A stretch of DNA of 64,000 nucleotides, taken from Thiohalomonas denitrificans (lineage in GTDB: Bacteria; Pseudomonadota; Gammaproteobacteria; Thiohalomonadales; Thiohalomonadaceae). The DNA lies in contig NZ_FMWD01000009.1 in assembly GCF_900102855.1 (NCBI RefSeq), positions 62,001 to 126,000 of the forward strand, written 5' to 3'. Within the stretch, counting starts at the first letter, position 1. Each line of letters starts with the position of its first letter. Positions 45,861-54,592 of this stretch are shown here, piece by piece. A program made the translations under genes and the position numbers. The notes beneath the pieces are model-generated. The model ran no database searches. It was not told where the DNA came from and worked only from the letters and a program-made list of their open reading frames with translations.

Positions 45861-46125
45861 AGTGTACTGTTGCATGCTGGGCGGTACTTTCAGAGCCTCC
45901 CAAAAGCGTCAGGACAAGGCGCAGCGCGCAGGCAATGGTTATTCCCTTGTCAAGCGCTGCAACGCCGTCATGGCGTTTTTGGGGGGCTCCCTTCGGGCGA
46001 GCCGCTGGCCGGCCATCTGCGGCGTTGCGTTTCTTGGAAAGGGCGCGCCATTCCCTGCGAAACGCGCCTTGCATCTGGCCGCCAGCGACTCGCTGAAAGC
46101 ACCGTCCAGCATGCAACAGTGCACT
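45861..46125. repeat. Palindromic element copy B upstream of dnaA
   Basis: A 199-bp core (45894-46092) is flanked by 33-bp inverted arms, 45861-45893 and 46093-46125, identical at 30 of 33 positions with only transitions (CTGTTGCATGCTGG is shared exactly). The arm sequence is unrelated to that of copy A. Internal inverted pairs are AGCCTCCCAAAAGCG with CGTTTTTGGGGGGCT, and hairpin stems GCAGCGC/GCGCTGC and GCGTTTC/GAAACGC. The core contains the same exact block as copy A (CCCTTCGGGCGAGCCGCTGG and onward to GGCGTTGCG). Confidence 0.85.
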
Positions 46126-46322
46126 CGTGGAGAGAGGCAATGGAAGCCGCAGTCTACCGCCGATTGCAAAAGTTATCCACACCTTATCCCGATCGAAAAA
46201 CCCCAAGCTATCCTTGACATACGATCGGAAATCGCAGTATCTTTGCCGACTTTTCCGGGCCGGCTTTCCGTTATTGGATCCGGCTATCACAACACGACTG
46301 CTTTGACCGGACGGTTGCCTCC
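46126..46322. other. rpmH upstream region with DnaA box; second candidate origin segment
   Basis: TTATCCACA at 46173-46181 is followed two bases later by TTATCCCGATC, the same arrangement as beside the dnaA stop. Downstream are CGATCG/CGATCGG words and a TTGACATACGATC sequence that may include the rpmH -35 hexamer (TTGACA at about 46214). The leftward dnaA cluster and rightward rpmH cluster diverge around this point, which fits an origin. Confidence 0.6.
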
Positions 46323-46457
46323 ATGAAAAGAACATTCCAGCCCTCCAATATCCGCCGTAAGCGTACCCACGGTTTTCGTGCCCGCATGAGCACCGTCGGC
46401 GGTCGCAAGGTGCTGAAAGCCCGTCGCGCCAAGGGCCGCGCTCGCCTGTCCGCGTAA
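46323..46457 (+). CDS. rpmH: 50S ribosomal protein L34
   Basis: A 44-residue, very basic ribosomal protein: [18 protein letters not shown] at the N terminus and [16 protein letters not shown] at the end, the canonical L34 sequence and length. First gene of the rightward rpmH-rnpA-yidD-yidC-mnmE cluster conserved beside dnaA throughout gammaproteobacteria. rnpA starts 9 bases after its stop. Confidence 0.98.
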   Translation: MKRTFQPSNIRRKRTHGFRARMSTVGGRKVLKARRAKGRARLSA

Positions 46458-46466
46458 CACGGGATC

Positions 46467-46868
46467 TTGCAGAACTCTCCCGGTCGCAGCGGTTCGGCTG
46501 AATCGGCGGCGGCGTTTCCCCGCCGGGCACGGCTGCTGAAACCGGGTGAGTTCAAGCGCGTCTTCGAGGAGGCGTGCCGGGTCAATGGTGGGCAGATCCT
46601 CATTTTGGCCCGACCCAATGACCTCGGCTATCCTCGGTTGGGGATGGCCATTTCCCGAAAGAACGCCAAACGTGCAGTGGCGCGTAATCGAGCCAAACGC
46701 CAGATTCGGGAGAGTTTTCGCCTCAACCAGGGTGAAATCGGAGGCTTTGATGTAGTAGTCTTGGGCCGCCCCGGTATCGACCGACTGGACAAATCCCGAC
46801 TACGGGCCACTCTGGAACAGCTCTGGCGAGCCTTGCCCGAACGATGCAGAAACTCTTCCTCGCCCTAA
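46467..46868 (+). CDS. rnpA: Ribonuclease P protein component
   Basis: Basic protein cofactor of RNase P (tRNA 5' maturation), 133 residues from TTG 46467. The family core is [21 protein letters not shown], then [29 protein letters not shown] with the RNR motif that contacts RNA, then [11 protein letters not shown]. The N terminus (about 20 residues before PRRARLLK) is poorly conserved, so the exact start is uncertain. Overlaps yidD by 25 bases. Confidence 0.95.
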   Translation: MQNSPGRSGSAESAAAFPRRARLLKPGEFKRVFEEACRVNGGQILILARPNDLGYPRLGMAISRKNAKRAVARNRAKRQIRESFRLNQGEIGGFDVVVLGRPGIDRLDKSRLRATLEQLWRALPERCRNSSSP

Positions 46869-47065
46869 TTGCATGTTATCGCTACTGCATCAGCCCTTTT
46901 CTGGGCAATAACTGCCGTTTTTATCCCAGCTGTTCGTCGTATGCCCAGCAGGCGATTGTTCGCCATGGTGCACTTCGGGGCGGCTGGCTTTCTGTTCGCC
47001 GTCTGTCCCGCTGTCATCCCTGGCACGAGGGTGGCCTGGATCCCGTACCCGACAACAAAGATTAA
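46844..47065 (+). CDS. yidD: Membrane protein insertion efficiency factor YidD
   Basis: A 73-residue protein with the YidD signature: [31 protein letters not shown] and the C-terminal [17 protein letters not shown]. Three conserved cysteines and an amphipathic N-terminal helix associate it with the inner membrane, where it assists YidC insertion. It overlaps the rnpA end and is four bases from yidC, the usual arrangement. Confidence 0.96.
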   Translation: MQKLFLALIACYRYCISPFLGNNCRFYPSCSSYAQQAIVRHGALRGGWLSVRRLSRCHPWHEGGLDPVPDNKD

Positions 47066-47068
47066 TCG

Positions 47069-48733
47069 ATGGACCTACAACGAATTATTTTGATCGGTGG
47101 CCTGCTTTTCACTGTCATGCTGATCTGGAACGCGTGGCAGGAAGATTACGTGCGGCCCCAACAGGAACAGGTGGCGACCACCGATCGGGGTGAAACCGAC
47201 ACACCGAGTGTGCCCGCCGACGGCGCACCCGCCGGTGATGTGCCGACGGGCGAGGTACCGGAAACGTCTGCCGCTGACACCCCGTTGAGCCAGACCCAAA
47301 CCGGGCTCGGTGCCGGTGAGCGCATTACTGTGACGACCGATGTCTTCCGCGCCGAGATCAATGCGGTGGGTGGGGATCTGCGTCGCGTTGAACTCCTGGA
47401 GTACCCGGTTTCGGTGGACCAGCCGGAAAATCCGATCACCTTGCTGAATGACCGTCCGGGCGACTTGTTCGTTGCCCAGACCGGTTTGTTGCCCGCAGGT
47501 ACCGATGGCTCTCCCGCTCCGAGCCACCATGCCCGGTTCGAGGCCGCGCAATCCGAGTACCGGCTTTCCGACGGTGAGGACCAACTCCGTGTCGATCTGA
47601 CCTGGCAGGAAGACGGCATCTTGGTCACCAAGACCTACACCTTCCGCCGCGGTGACTATCTGGTGGATGTTGGATACACCATTGAGAACGCCAGCGGCGA
47701 GCCGTGGAACGGCCACATGTATCGCCAGCTGCAGCGCACGCCTCCGCAGGATGGTGGTCAGTTCTTTATCTATACCTATACCGGCGGCGTCATCTACAGC
47801 CCTGAAGAGCGCTACGAAAAGATCGATTTCGACGAGATGGCCGAAACACCGCTGAACCGTACGTTCCAGGGCGGCTGGGCGGCCATGATTCAGCACTATT
47901 TCCTCAGTGCCTGGGTACCGTCGCAGGACCAGAAATATAGCTACTACACCAAGGGCATCGGCAGCGAGCGGATTCTGGGCATGGTCGGGCCGCAGACCCA
48001 GGTCGCCCCGGGCGCGTCCGAGACCCTGACCTCCGGACTCTATGTCGGGCCCAAGATCCAGGAGCGCCTCGAGGAGATTGCCACCGGCCTAGAATTGACC
48101 GTGGACTACGGTATCCTCACCTTCATTTCGAAGCCGCTGCACTGGGTTCTTTCCCTGTTCCACTCCATTTTCGGCAACTGGGGCGTAGCGATTATCCTGC
48201 TGACCGTCCTGATTAAACTGGTCTTCTACAAACTCTCGGAGAAGAGTTACACATCAATGGCGCATATGCGGAAGGTCCAGCCGCGCCTGATGGCCATCAA
48301 GGAGAAGTATGGCGATGACCGCGAAAAGCTGAACCAGGCCATGATGAAGCTGTACAAGGAGGAGAAGATCAATCCTCTCGGCGGCTGTCTGCCTATCCTG
48401 GTACAGATCCCGGTGTTCATTGCCCTCTACTGGGCGCTGCTGGAGAGCGTCGAGTTGCGGCAGGCGCCGTTCATGCTTTGGATCCAGGATCTGTCGGTGG
48501 CGGATCCCTACTTTGTACTGCCGGTGCTGATGGGCGCGACCATGCTCATCCAGCACCGCCTGAATCCGACCCCGATGGACCCCATCCAGGCCCGGGTGAT
48601 GATGCTCCTCCCCATTGTCTTTACCGTGTTCTTCGCCTTCTTCCCGGCGGGGCTGGTTCTGTACTGGGTGGTGAACAACGGGCTTTCGATCCTGCAGCAG
48701 TGGTATATCACCCGCTTTGTCGTAAAGGCCTGA
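47069..48733 (+). CDS. yidC: Membrane protein insertase YidC
   Basis: Oxa1/Alb3-type insertase, 554 residues (E. coli 548). An N-terminal membrane anchor (IILIGGLLFTVMLIWNAWQ) is followed by an acidic Pro/Thr-rich linker (~30-90), then the large periplasmic beta-sandwich (~95-340, GTFRRGDYLVDVGYTI-like core). The C-terminal conserved region has five helices (WGVAIILLTVLIKLVFYKLSEKSY, NPLGGCLPILVQIPVFIALYWALLE, LYWVVNNGLSILQQWYI). The hydrophilic-groove Arg is in the LIKLVFYKLSEKSY..HMRKVQP region, as expected for the family. Confidence 0.97.
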   Translation: MDLQRIILIGGLLFTVMLIWNAWQEDYVRPQQEQVATTDRGETDTPSVPADGAPAGDVPTGEVPETSAADTPLSQTQTGLGAGERITVTTDVFRAEINAVGGDLRRVELLEYPVSVDQPENPITLLNDRPGDLFVAQTGLLPAGTDGSPAPSHHARFEAAQSEYRLSDGEDQLRVDLTWQEDGILVTKTYTFRRGDYLVDVGYTIENASGEPWNGHMYRQLQRTPPQDGGQFFIYTYTGGVIYSPEERYEKIDFDEMAETPLNRTFQGGWAAMIQHYFLSAWVPSQDQKYSYYTKGIGSERILGMVGPQTQVAPGASETLTSGLYVGPKIQERLEEIATGLELTVDYGILTFISKPLHWVLSLFHSIFGNWGVAIILLTVLIKLVFYKLSEKSYTSMAHMRKVQPRLMAIKEKYGDDREKLNQAMMKLYKEEKINPLGGCLPILVQIPVFIALYWALLESVELRQAPFMLWIQDLSVADPYFVLPVLMGATMLIQHRLNPTPMDPIQARVMMLLPIVFTVFFAFFPAGLVLYWVVNNGLSILQQWYITRFVVKA

Positions 48734-48744
48734 TCTGGAGTAAA

Positions 48745-48788
48745 CCACTGAGTACACGGAGAGTATTCGTTCTCTGTGAGCTCAGTGG
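48745..48788 (+). terminator. Hairpin after yidC (ACCAC-family palindrome)
   Basis: CCACTGAG..CACGGAGA pairs with TCTCTGTG..CTCAGTGG. It belongs to the same dispersed palindrome style as 36419-36513 and 59629-59699 and lies in the only gap between yidC and mnmE. Confidence 0.65.
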
Positions 48789-48797
48789 TGACTTTCC

Positions 48798-50147
48798 ATG
48801 ATCGCTTCTACGGACACTATCGCCGCGATTGCCACGCCGCCCGGACGGGGCGGCGTCGGGATTGTGCGGGTGTCGGGTTCCCTCGCATCGGTGATCGCCG
48901 AACGTGTGCTGGGCCGGACACCACCCGCCCGTCGGGCCGACTACCTTCCGTTCCGGGCTCCCGACGGCAGTGTTCTCGATCAGGGCATTGCGCTCTTCTT
49001 CCAGAATCCCCACTCCTTTACCGGCGAGGATGTCCTCGAACTCCAGGCCCATGGCGGCCCGGTGGTGCTCGACATGCTCCTGGAGACGGTGGTGGCCCAC
49101 GGTGCCCGCCTGGCCCGTCCCGGCGAATTCTCCCAACGCGCCTTTCTGAACGACAAGCTGGATCTGGCCCAGGCCGAAGCGGTGGCCGATCTCATCGAAA
49201 GCGGCAGTCGCGAGGCCGCCCGGTCCGCGCTGCGCTCGTTGCAGGGGGAGTTCTCCCGGCGAGTGCATAGTTTGGTGGAACGGCTAATCGCGCTACGCAT
49301 GTATGTGGAGTCGGCCATCGACTTTCCCGACGAGGAGATCGACTTTCTCGCCGAAGGTGACGTGAGCGCCCACTTACGTGCAATTGCGGATGCGGTCGGC
49401 GAAGTGCAGGCCGCTGCCCGGCAGGGACGCCTACTCCGCGAAGGTATGACTGTGGTACTGGCCGGGCGTCCCAATGCCGGAAAATCCAGTCTGCTCAATG
49501 CCCTGGCGGGCCAGGAGTCGGCCATCGTTACCGAGATCCCCGGCACCACCCGTGACATCCTGCGCGAGCAGATCGATATCGACGGAATGCCACTGCACGT
49601 CATTGACACCGCTGGTCTGCGAGACTCCGCGGATCGTATCGAGCAGGAGGGGATCCGCCGCGCCTGGGCCGCCATCGAAAAGGCCGATCGCGTCCTGCTG
49701 GTGGTGGATGATCGGCTCGGCATCGAGGCCGAGGAGCGGGCCATCCTGGACAAACTGCCCGACGGCCTGCCGGTGACGGTGGTCTGCAACAAGGTGGACC
49801 TCTCCGGCCGTGACGTCGGCGAGGGGAGTGATGCCTTGGGCGCCGAGGTCCGAGTCTGTGCCAGAACCGGCGAAGGGATCGAACTGTTGCGTTCGCATCT
49901 GAAGCGGGTGATGGGCTACGAGCAGGCCGGCGAGGGCGCCTTCATGGCCCGTCGCCGCCATCTCGAGGCCCTCGGCGCCGCCACCGAACACCTGCAGCAT
50001 GCCGCCAGCCGACTGGAAGAGGGCGCCGGCGAATTGGTTGCCGAGGAGCTCCGCCTCGCACAGCAGCACCTCTCCGAAATCACTGGCGAATTCACCTCCG
50101 ACGACCTCCTCGGCCGGATCTTCGAATCCTTCTGCATCGGTAAGTAG
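48798..50147 (+). CDS. mnmE: tRNA uridine-5-carboxymethylaminomethyl modification GTPase MnmE
   Basis: Works with MnmG to modify wobble uridine 34. The 449 residues comprise a folate-binding N domain ([40 protein letters not shown]) and a helical domain with an inserted G domain (~215-370): G1 [15 protein letters not shown]2 [14 protein letters not shown]3 [13 protein letters not shown] and G4 NKVDL. The C-terminal FCIGK carries the catalytic-site cysteine typical of MnmE. Last gene of the rpmH cluster; a REP array begins right after it. Confidence 0.97.
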   Translation: MIASTDTIAAIATPPGRGGVGIVRVSGSLASVIAERVLGRTPPARRADYLPFRAPDGSVLDQGIALFFQNPHSFTGEDVLELQAHGGPVVLDMLLETVVAHGARLARPGEFSQRAFLNDKLDLAQAEAVADLIESGSREAARSALRSLQGEFSRRVHSLVERLIALRMYVESAIDFPDEEIDFLAEGDVSAHLRAIADAVGEVQAAARQGRLLREGMTVVLAGRPNAGKSSLLNALAGQESAIVTEIPGTTRDILREQIDIDGMPLHVIDTAGLRDSADRIEQEGIRRAWAAIEKADRVLLVVDDRLGIEAEERAILDKLPDGLPVTVVCNKVDLSGRDVGEGSDALGAEVRVCARTGEGIELLRSHLKRVMGYEQAGEGAFMARRRHLEALGAATEHLQHAASRLEEGAGELVAEELRLAQQHLSEITGEFTSDDLLGRIFESFCIGK

Positions 50148-50180
50148 ACCCGGCTTGTCCGGAGACTCCTGAGTTACTAC

Positions 50181-50560
50181 GGGGTAGGAGGGGCGCCCCC
50201 GCCGCGAAGTCGATCAGCCAATCGCCCCAAGGGCGGGCCTCCTACCGGCGCGTCCGGAGACTCCTGGGCCCCTATGGGGTAGGAGGGGCGCCCTCGCCGC
50301 GAAGCTCGACCAGCCAATCGCCCCGAGGGCGGGTCTCCTACCGGCGTGTCCGGAGACTCCTGGGCCCCTATGGGGTATGAGGGGCGCCCTCGCCGCGAAG
50401 CCCGATCAGCCAATCGCCCCGGGGGCGGGCCTCCTACCGGTGTGTCGGGAGACACCCGAGCCCGCTATGAAGGTAGGAGGGGCGCCCCCGCCGCGAAGCC
50501 CCGACCAGCCAATCGCCCCGAGGGCGGGCCTCCTACCGGTGTGTCGAGGTTTTCTACCAG
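50181..50560. repeat. Left REP array: four ~96-bp units
   Basis: Units begin at 50181, 50276, 50372 and 50470 (spacing 95, 96 and 98 bp). Each contains GGTAGGAGGGGCGCCC..CG, a loop (CCGCGAAG..GATCAGCCAATCGCC) and the complementary CGAGGGCGGGCCTCCTACC, then a less conserved TCCGGAGACTCCTGGGCC spacer. GTAG at the foot of the stem is the kind of tetranucleotide recognised by RAYT transposases. No coding function. Confidence 0.9.
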
Positions 50561-50577
50561 TGCGGGTTTACTGACGT

Positions 50578-51051
50578 TCATAGCCACATGGCGTCCCAAT
50601 GAGCGTAATCACCAATCTCTTCCACTAGCCCGGCCCTTAATGGATTGGCAACGATGTAACGGGCAATCTTTTTCAGGTTCTCTTCGGTTCGGACGGCATG
50701 ATCGAAGAAACCGTCCTGCCATATACGGCCGCCCAGTCGTTTAGCGGATATTGCCTTTAGCCCGCCAACCGTCCTGGAAAGCCCTTGTCGCTGGCCCAAA
50801 GAAAAGAGCCAATGAAGGTGATCAGGCATCACCACGAATGCCAGCGTTTGGGTATAGCCTCTGTTGTCATGGCCCTTGATCACGTTGATTAAAGTGCGGG
50901 CTGCCGTGAGTTCCCCGAAGATCGGCGTTCTTCCCAGGGTAGAGGTGATCACATGGTAGGGTTGTCCTGCTATCGAAGCCCGCCCCATCCGTAATTTACT
51001 TCCGTGTGGTTGGAATTCCATTCCCGACCCCGCCTTCTCGATATTGGCCAA
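50578..51051 (-). CDS. Small REP-associated tyrosine transposase (RAYT)
   Basis: A 157-residue Y1/HuH single-strand transposase related to IS200/IS605 TnpA. The HuH motif is in FVVMPDHLHWLFSLG; the catalytic tyrosine is in KKIARYIVANPLRAGLVEEI, with the conserved WQDGFFDHAVR between. No second domain. It appears intact and sits inside an array of ~96-bp REP units on both sides, the typical 'REPtron' layout in which the protein mobilises the palindromes. Distinct in length and sequence from the RAYT at 16293-17228. Confidence 0.93.
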   Translation of the reverse strand: MANIEKAGSGMEFQPHGSKLRMGRASIAGQPYHVITSTLGRTPIFGELTAARTLINVIKGHDNRGYTQTLAFVVMPDHLHWLFSLGQRQGLSRTVGGLKAISAKRLGGRIWQDGFFDHAVRTEENLKKIARYIVANPLRAGLVEEIGDYAHWDAMWL

Positions 51052-51103
51052 CCGATAAGATAATGCGATCCACGGGATCGGACAAAATAGGCTTGCTGCC
51101 CCT

Positions 51104-51525
51104 TTTAGACAATCGCCCCGGGGGCGGGCCTCCTACCGGCGTGTCCGGATGACTCCTGAGCCACTATGGGGTAGGAGGGGCGCCCCCGCCGCGAAGTCCG
51201 ATCAGCCAATCGCCCCGAGGGCGGGCCTCCTACCGGCCTGTCCGGATGACTCCTGAGCCACGATGGGGTAGGAGGGACGCCCCGCCGCGAAGCCCGATTA
51301 GCCAATCGCCCCGAGGGCGGGCCTCCTACCGGCGCGTCCGGAGACTCCTGGGCCACTATGGGGTAGGAGGGGCGCCCTCGTCGCGAAGTCCGACCAGCCA
51401 ATCGCCCCGAGGGCGGGCCTCCTACCGGTGTGTCGTGAGACTCCGGGCCACTATGGGGTAGGAGGGGCGCCCTCGTCGCGAAGCCACGACCAGCTAATCG
51501 CCCCGGGGGCTGGCCTCCTACGGCC
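51104..51525. repeat. Right REP array: a half unit plus four units
   Basis: A right-half unit starts at about 51110 (AATCGCCCCGGGGGCGGGCC). Full units begin at 51168, 51265, 51360 and 51455 (spacing 97, 95 and 95 bp). Sequence is the same as the left array. The last unit ends beside the stop of the transglutaminase gene, suggesting insertion at the end of mnmE/TgpA convergent genes. No gene inside. Confidence 0.9.
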
Positions 51526-53515
51526 GAAACGCGTGTACCTGTTTTTTCAGGTGGGGCAGCCAGCGATCGGGGTCGTCGTCGGCGTAGCGGATGCGGGTGT
51601 ACAGATCGGTGATCCGCTGGATGGGTCCGGTGAGGTCGGGTCGGGCGACCACGACGCGTTCGGCATAGGCGCGGGGTCCCTCGTCGTGCTGGCGCGGCAG
51701 GCCGTGGGAATCGAGTTTGCGGCAGAAGCGTTCATAAAGCCGGGCCGCCGGGTCGGTTTTGGCTCTGCGGGGCCATAACAGATAGGCACCGACTCCACCG
51801 AGCAGTACCAACAGCGACAGGAACAGCATGGCCACCATGCCGCGCCAGTCGATATCCCCGATACCCAGGCGACGCATCAGATCGTGTTGACGCTCCCGGT
51901 CGAAGCCCAGCACCCACTGGTTCCAGCCATGGTTGACGGCGTCCCACGAGGCCCTCATCTGCTGCCAGCTGCGTGTCAGCCAATCCGCCTGTGGACCACT
52001 GAGGGTAAGCGGTAGCGTGGAGCGGAATCGTTCAGTATCCGCGCTGGCCTGCACCCGCTCGGGCGGCACCATCGCTGTCGGGTCCACCCGAACCCAGCCC
52101 TGTCCCTCCAGCCAGACCTCGGCCCAGGCATGGGCATCGGCCTGGCGAACGATGAGGTAGTCACCCACGGGATTGAATTGCCCCCCCTGATAGCCGGTAA
52201 CCAGCCGGGCCGGTACCTGTGCCGCGCGCATCAGAGTAACGAAACTGGCGGCATAGTGTTCACAGAAACCGCGGCGCCGGTCGAACAGAAAACTGTCCAC
52301 CGCATTGTCGGCAGGCAGGGCGGGCGGCTGACGGGTGTAGTAGAACGGCTGGTCGCGGAAGAAGCTCAGAGCGGCAGAGACGATGGTCTCCGGGGCCATT
52401 CCCTCCTCGCGCCAGCGGCGGGCGAGGGCGGTGGTCTTTGGATTGCTGCCGGTGGGCAGGTTGAGACCCAGCTGGCGCTGCAGCGATGACAGCTCGCCGG
52501 TGTTGTACTCGAGGACCGAGCGCATCGGGTAGCGGCGTCGTTCGTTCACCGGTTTATCCGCCACCATCTGGAAATCACCGCGAATGTTCGCCGCCGGTGG
52601 GGCGCCGGTCGGCAGGTCCAGGGCGAACAGCCATTTACGGTTGTGCGGTTCAACCGTCACCTCGTAATCCACCGTCTCCCCGGCATCCTGATAGTCGGCA
52701 CCGCCCAGACGGCCTACCCGTTCGCCGTCCGGATCCAGTACGCGCCAGCCGCGCCCGTCGGTCAGCCACAATACTGGGCCGCGCCAGTAGAGCCGGTCGG
52801 CCGTGGGCTGGTCGCCATCGAACTGCACGCGAAAGGCCACCTCCTGCGATTCGGCGAGATTGGTAATCGAGCCCAGGGTCAACTCATCGCTGAGTCCGGT
52901 GGTGCCCTGGTGGGCATCTTCCGGCAGCGCCCAGAGCGGCCCCGGAATCCGTGGAAACAGAATGAACAGCACCAGCATCAGCGGAACCGACTGCAACAGC
53001 AGTCCCCCGGCCAGCCGTACATAGCCGCCGCTATGGTGCTGCGCACCGCCCGGATGATTGAGCGCCACCAGCGCCGCGGTCAGTGCCAGCACTACCGCGA
53101 ACATATAGATGCCGACGAAGATCGATTGACTGAACAGAAAGCCGCTGATGACCAGGAAATAGCCGAGGAAAATCACCAGCATGGAGTCGCGCAGGGTACG
53201 CATCTCCAGCAGCTTGAGGCACAGCATCACCGTCAGCAGCGCCACGCCCGCCTGCTGGCCAAGCAGCGTCTGGTAGGCCGCAAATATGCCGGCCACTCCC
53301 CCGACCGTCAGCCCCATCGTGACTGTCCGTCCCGGCAGGGGCCAGCCTTTGAGTTCGCGCAGAATTCGCCAGATGATCAACGCTCCGCAACCGATTCCCA
53401 GCCAGGCTGGCATCCGTAGCAGGTGCGGTGCCACCACAGCCGACAGCCCTCCCAGCAGCCAGAGCCGGCCAAGTTGCGGCGGAATGCGGCGTTTGGCGAC
53501 ATCGGTTCGGCTCAT
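51518..53515 (-). CDS. TgpA-like transglutaminase membrane protein (DUF3488)
   Basis: A 665-residue inner-membrane protein. About six N-terminal helices (DUF3488, ~1-190) precede a periplasmic transglutaminase-like domain (~380-480) with the Cys-His-Asp triad visible: RRGFCEHYAASFVTLMRAAQVPAR, ADAHAWAEVWLEG and WVRVDPTAMV. A further helix (~555-575) and cytoplasmic DUF4129-like tail follow. In Pseudomonas TgpA is essential, but its substrate is unclear. It overlaps the upstream DUF58 gene by four bases and forms a unit with it and the MoxR ATPase. Such MoxR-DUF58-transglutaminase clusters are widespread. Confidence 0.9.
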   Translation of the reverse strand: MSRTDVAKRRIPPQLGRLWLLGGLSAVVAPHLLRMPAWLGIGCGALIIWRILRELKGWPLPGRTVTMGLTVGGVAGIFAAYQTLLGQQAGVALLTVMLCLKLLEMRTLRDSMLVIFLGYFLVISGFLFSQSIFVGIYMFAVVLALTAALVALNHPGGAQHHSGGYVRLAGGLLLQSVPLMLVLFILFPRIPGPLWALPEDAHQGTTGLSDELTLGSITNLAESQEVAFRVQFDGDQPTADRLYWRGPVLWLTDGRGWRVLDPDGERVGRLGGADYQDAGETVDYEVTVEPHNRKWLFALDLPTGAPPAANIRGDFQMVADKPVNERRRYPMRSVLEYNTGELSSLQRQLGLNLPTGSNPKTTALARRWREEGMAPETIVSAALSFFRDQPFYYTRQPPALPADNAVDSFLFDRRRGFCEHYAASFVTLMRAAQVPARLVTGYQGGQFNPVGDYLIVRQADAHAWAEVWLEGQGWVRVDPTAMVPPERVQASADTERFRSTLPLTLSGPQADWLTRSWQQMRASWDAVNHGWNQWVLGFDRERQHDLMRRLGIGDIDWRGMVAMLFLSLLVLLGGVGAYLLWPRRAKTDPAARLYERFCRKLDSHGLPRQHDEGPRAYAERVVVARPDLTGPIQRITDLYTRIRYADDDPDRWLPHLKKQVHAFRP

Positions 53516-54507
53516 GAAGGTTCCCCGAACAGTGCCAGCGCTTCCAGACAGTGGCGCCGGTGGATATCGCCGCGGTCTGGCGGAATCCGTCGGCGGGGCA
53601 GGGCGAGGCCGTAGACCCAGCCACGCTCCTCCGCCGTCAGCACCCAGCGGCAGAGGTGCGACAGCCGGGCCTCCACATTGGCGCCCGGGGTCTCCTCCCA
53701 GTCCAGCCAGATGCGCTCCGCCTTTTCGCCCCCGAATTGCTTGGTGACCAGATCATGGCCGCGCGCTACTGCCTTCCAGTGAATATGGCGCAGCGGGTCA
53801 CCGGCCTGATAGGCCCGCAGGCCGATAAAATCCTCGCTGCCGCGGCCCCGGTCGCCACCGTGGCCCGATGTGCCGCCCAGCTTCGGGGGAATGCTGCGCG
53901 CGTCGGCCGGTTTGGGGTAGATCAGACACTCCGAGTTCAGCTGGATATAGCCCCAGGCCCGGAAGAGCCCCAGGGGAAACCGGGTCTCGATGGTGCAGCG
54001 GGGCAGATACAGATGGCCCCGGCGGGTGGCCGGGACCCGCAGCTCGACCCAGTAGAGGGCGTTCGCCTCCAGATCCACGGTGTTCCGTCCGGCGCCGGCC
54101 AGGGCCAGGTCGATTGCAAAACGCGGTGCAGCCCGACGGTTTTCTATGCCGATGAGAAACAGGGCCTGTTCCCCGGCAAACACCGGTCGCGAGTGGCCCG
54201 GATGGAACGAGAGTCCGTGGAGATTGCGAAAGGTGTGAAGGATGGAGACCACCGACAGGCTGGCCAGCAGGAAGGTCAGCGCAAACCCGAGACTGTTGGA
54301 GTAGTTGATGGCGCCCAGCAGCATCGCGCCCAGCACCAAAAGGAAGAGAAACCCGGCCCGGGTAGGCAGGATATAAACCCGTCGCCGGTCAAGGGTCGTC
54401 GGACCCGCTTGCGGGTGAACCCGCCCGGAAAAGCGGCCCCAACCCAGAACTTTGGTGATTTCCCCAAGCATCCGCACCGTCTGATTCGATCCTGCCCCGG
54501 TCGCCAT
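53512..54507 (-). CDS. DUF58 domain membrane protein
   Basis: A 331-residue protein with two adjoining membrane helices (~48-85, GFLFLLVLGAMLLGAINYSN and LGFALTFLLASLSVVSIL), a periplasmic beta region, and the DUF58 domain signature (GSEDFIGLRAYQAGDPLRHIHWKAVARGHDLVTKQF, ~215-255). The domain relates to von Willebrand A folds. DUF58 proteins accompany MoxR ATPases and are thought to act as their vWA-like partners; the cluster's substrate is unknown. The start ATG at 54507 follows an 85-bp gap after the MoxR gene. Confidence 0.88.
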   Translation of the reverse strand: MATGAGSNQTVRMLGEITKVLGWGRFSGRVHPQAGPTTLDRRRVYILPTRAGFLFLLVLGAMLLGAINYSNSLGFALTFLLASLSVVSILHTFRNLHGLSFHPGHSRPVFAGEQALFLIGIENRRAAPRFAIDLALAGAGRNTVDLEANALYWVELRVPATRRGHLYLPRCTIETRFPLGLFRAWGYIQLNSECLIYPKPADARSIPPKLGGTSGHGGDRGRGSEDFIGLRAYQAGDPLRHIHWKAVARGHDLVTKQFGGEKAERIWLDWEETPGANVEARLSHLCRWVLTAEERGWVYGLALPRRRIPPDRGDIHRRHCLEALALFGEPS

Positions 54508-54592
54508 CGTCGTTAGCCCCGAGATGCAAGATTCGAGATTCGAAAGTAGAGGGTGATCTTCGTATCTCGAATATCGCCCCTCGTATCTCCCC

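Noticed and set aside
50181-51525. Regular repeats at 50.2-51.5 kb as a CRISPR array
   Set aside because: The whole ~96-bp unit is repeated including the supposed spacer, units are large hairpins, and they flank a RAYT transposase, so they are REP sequences.
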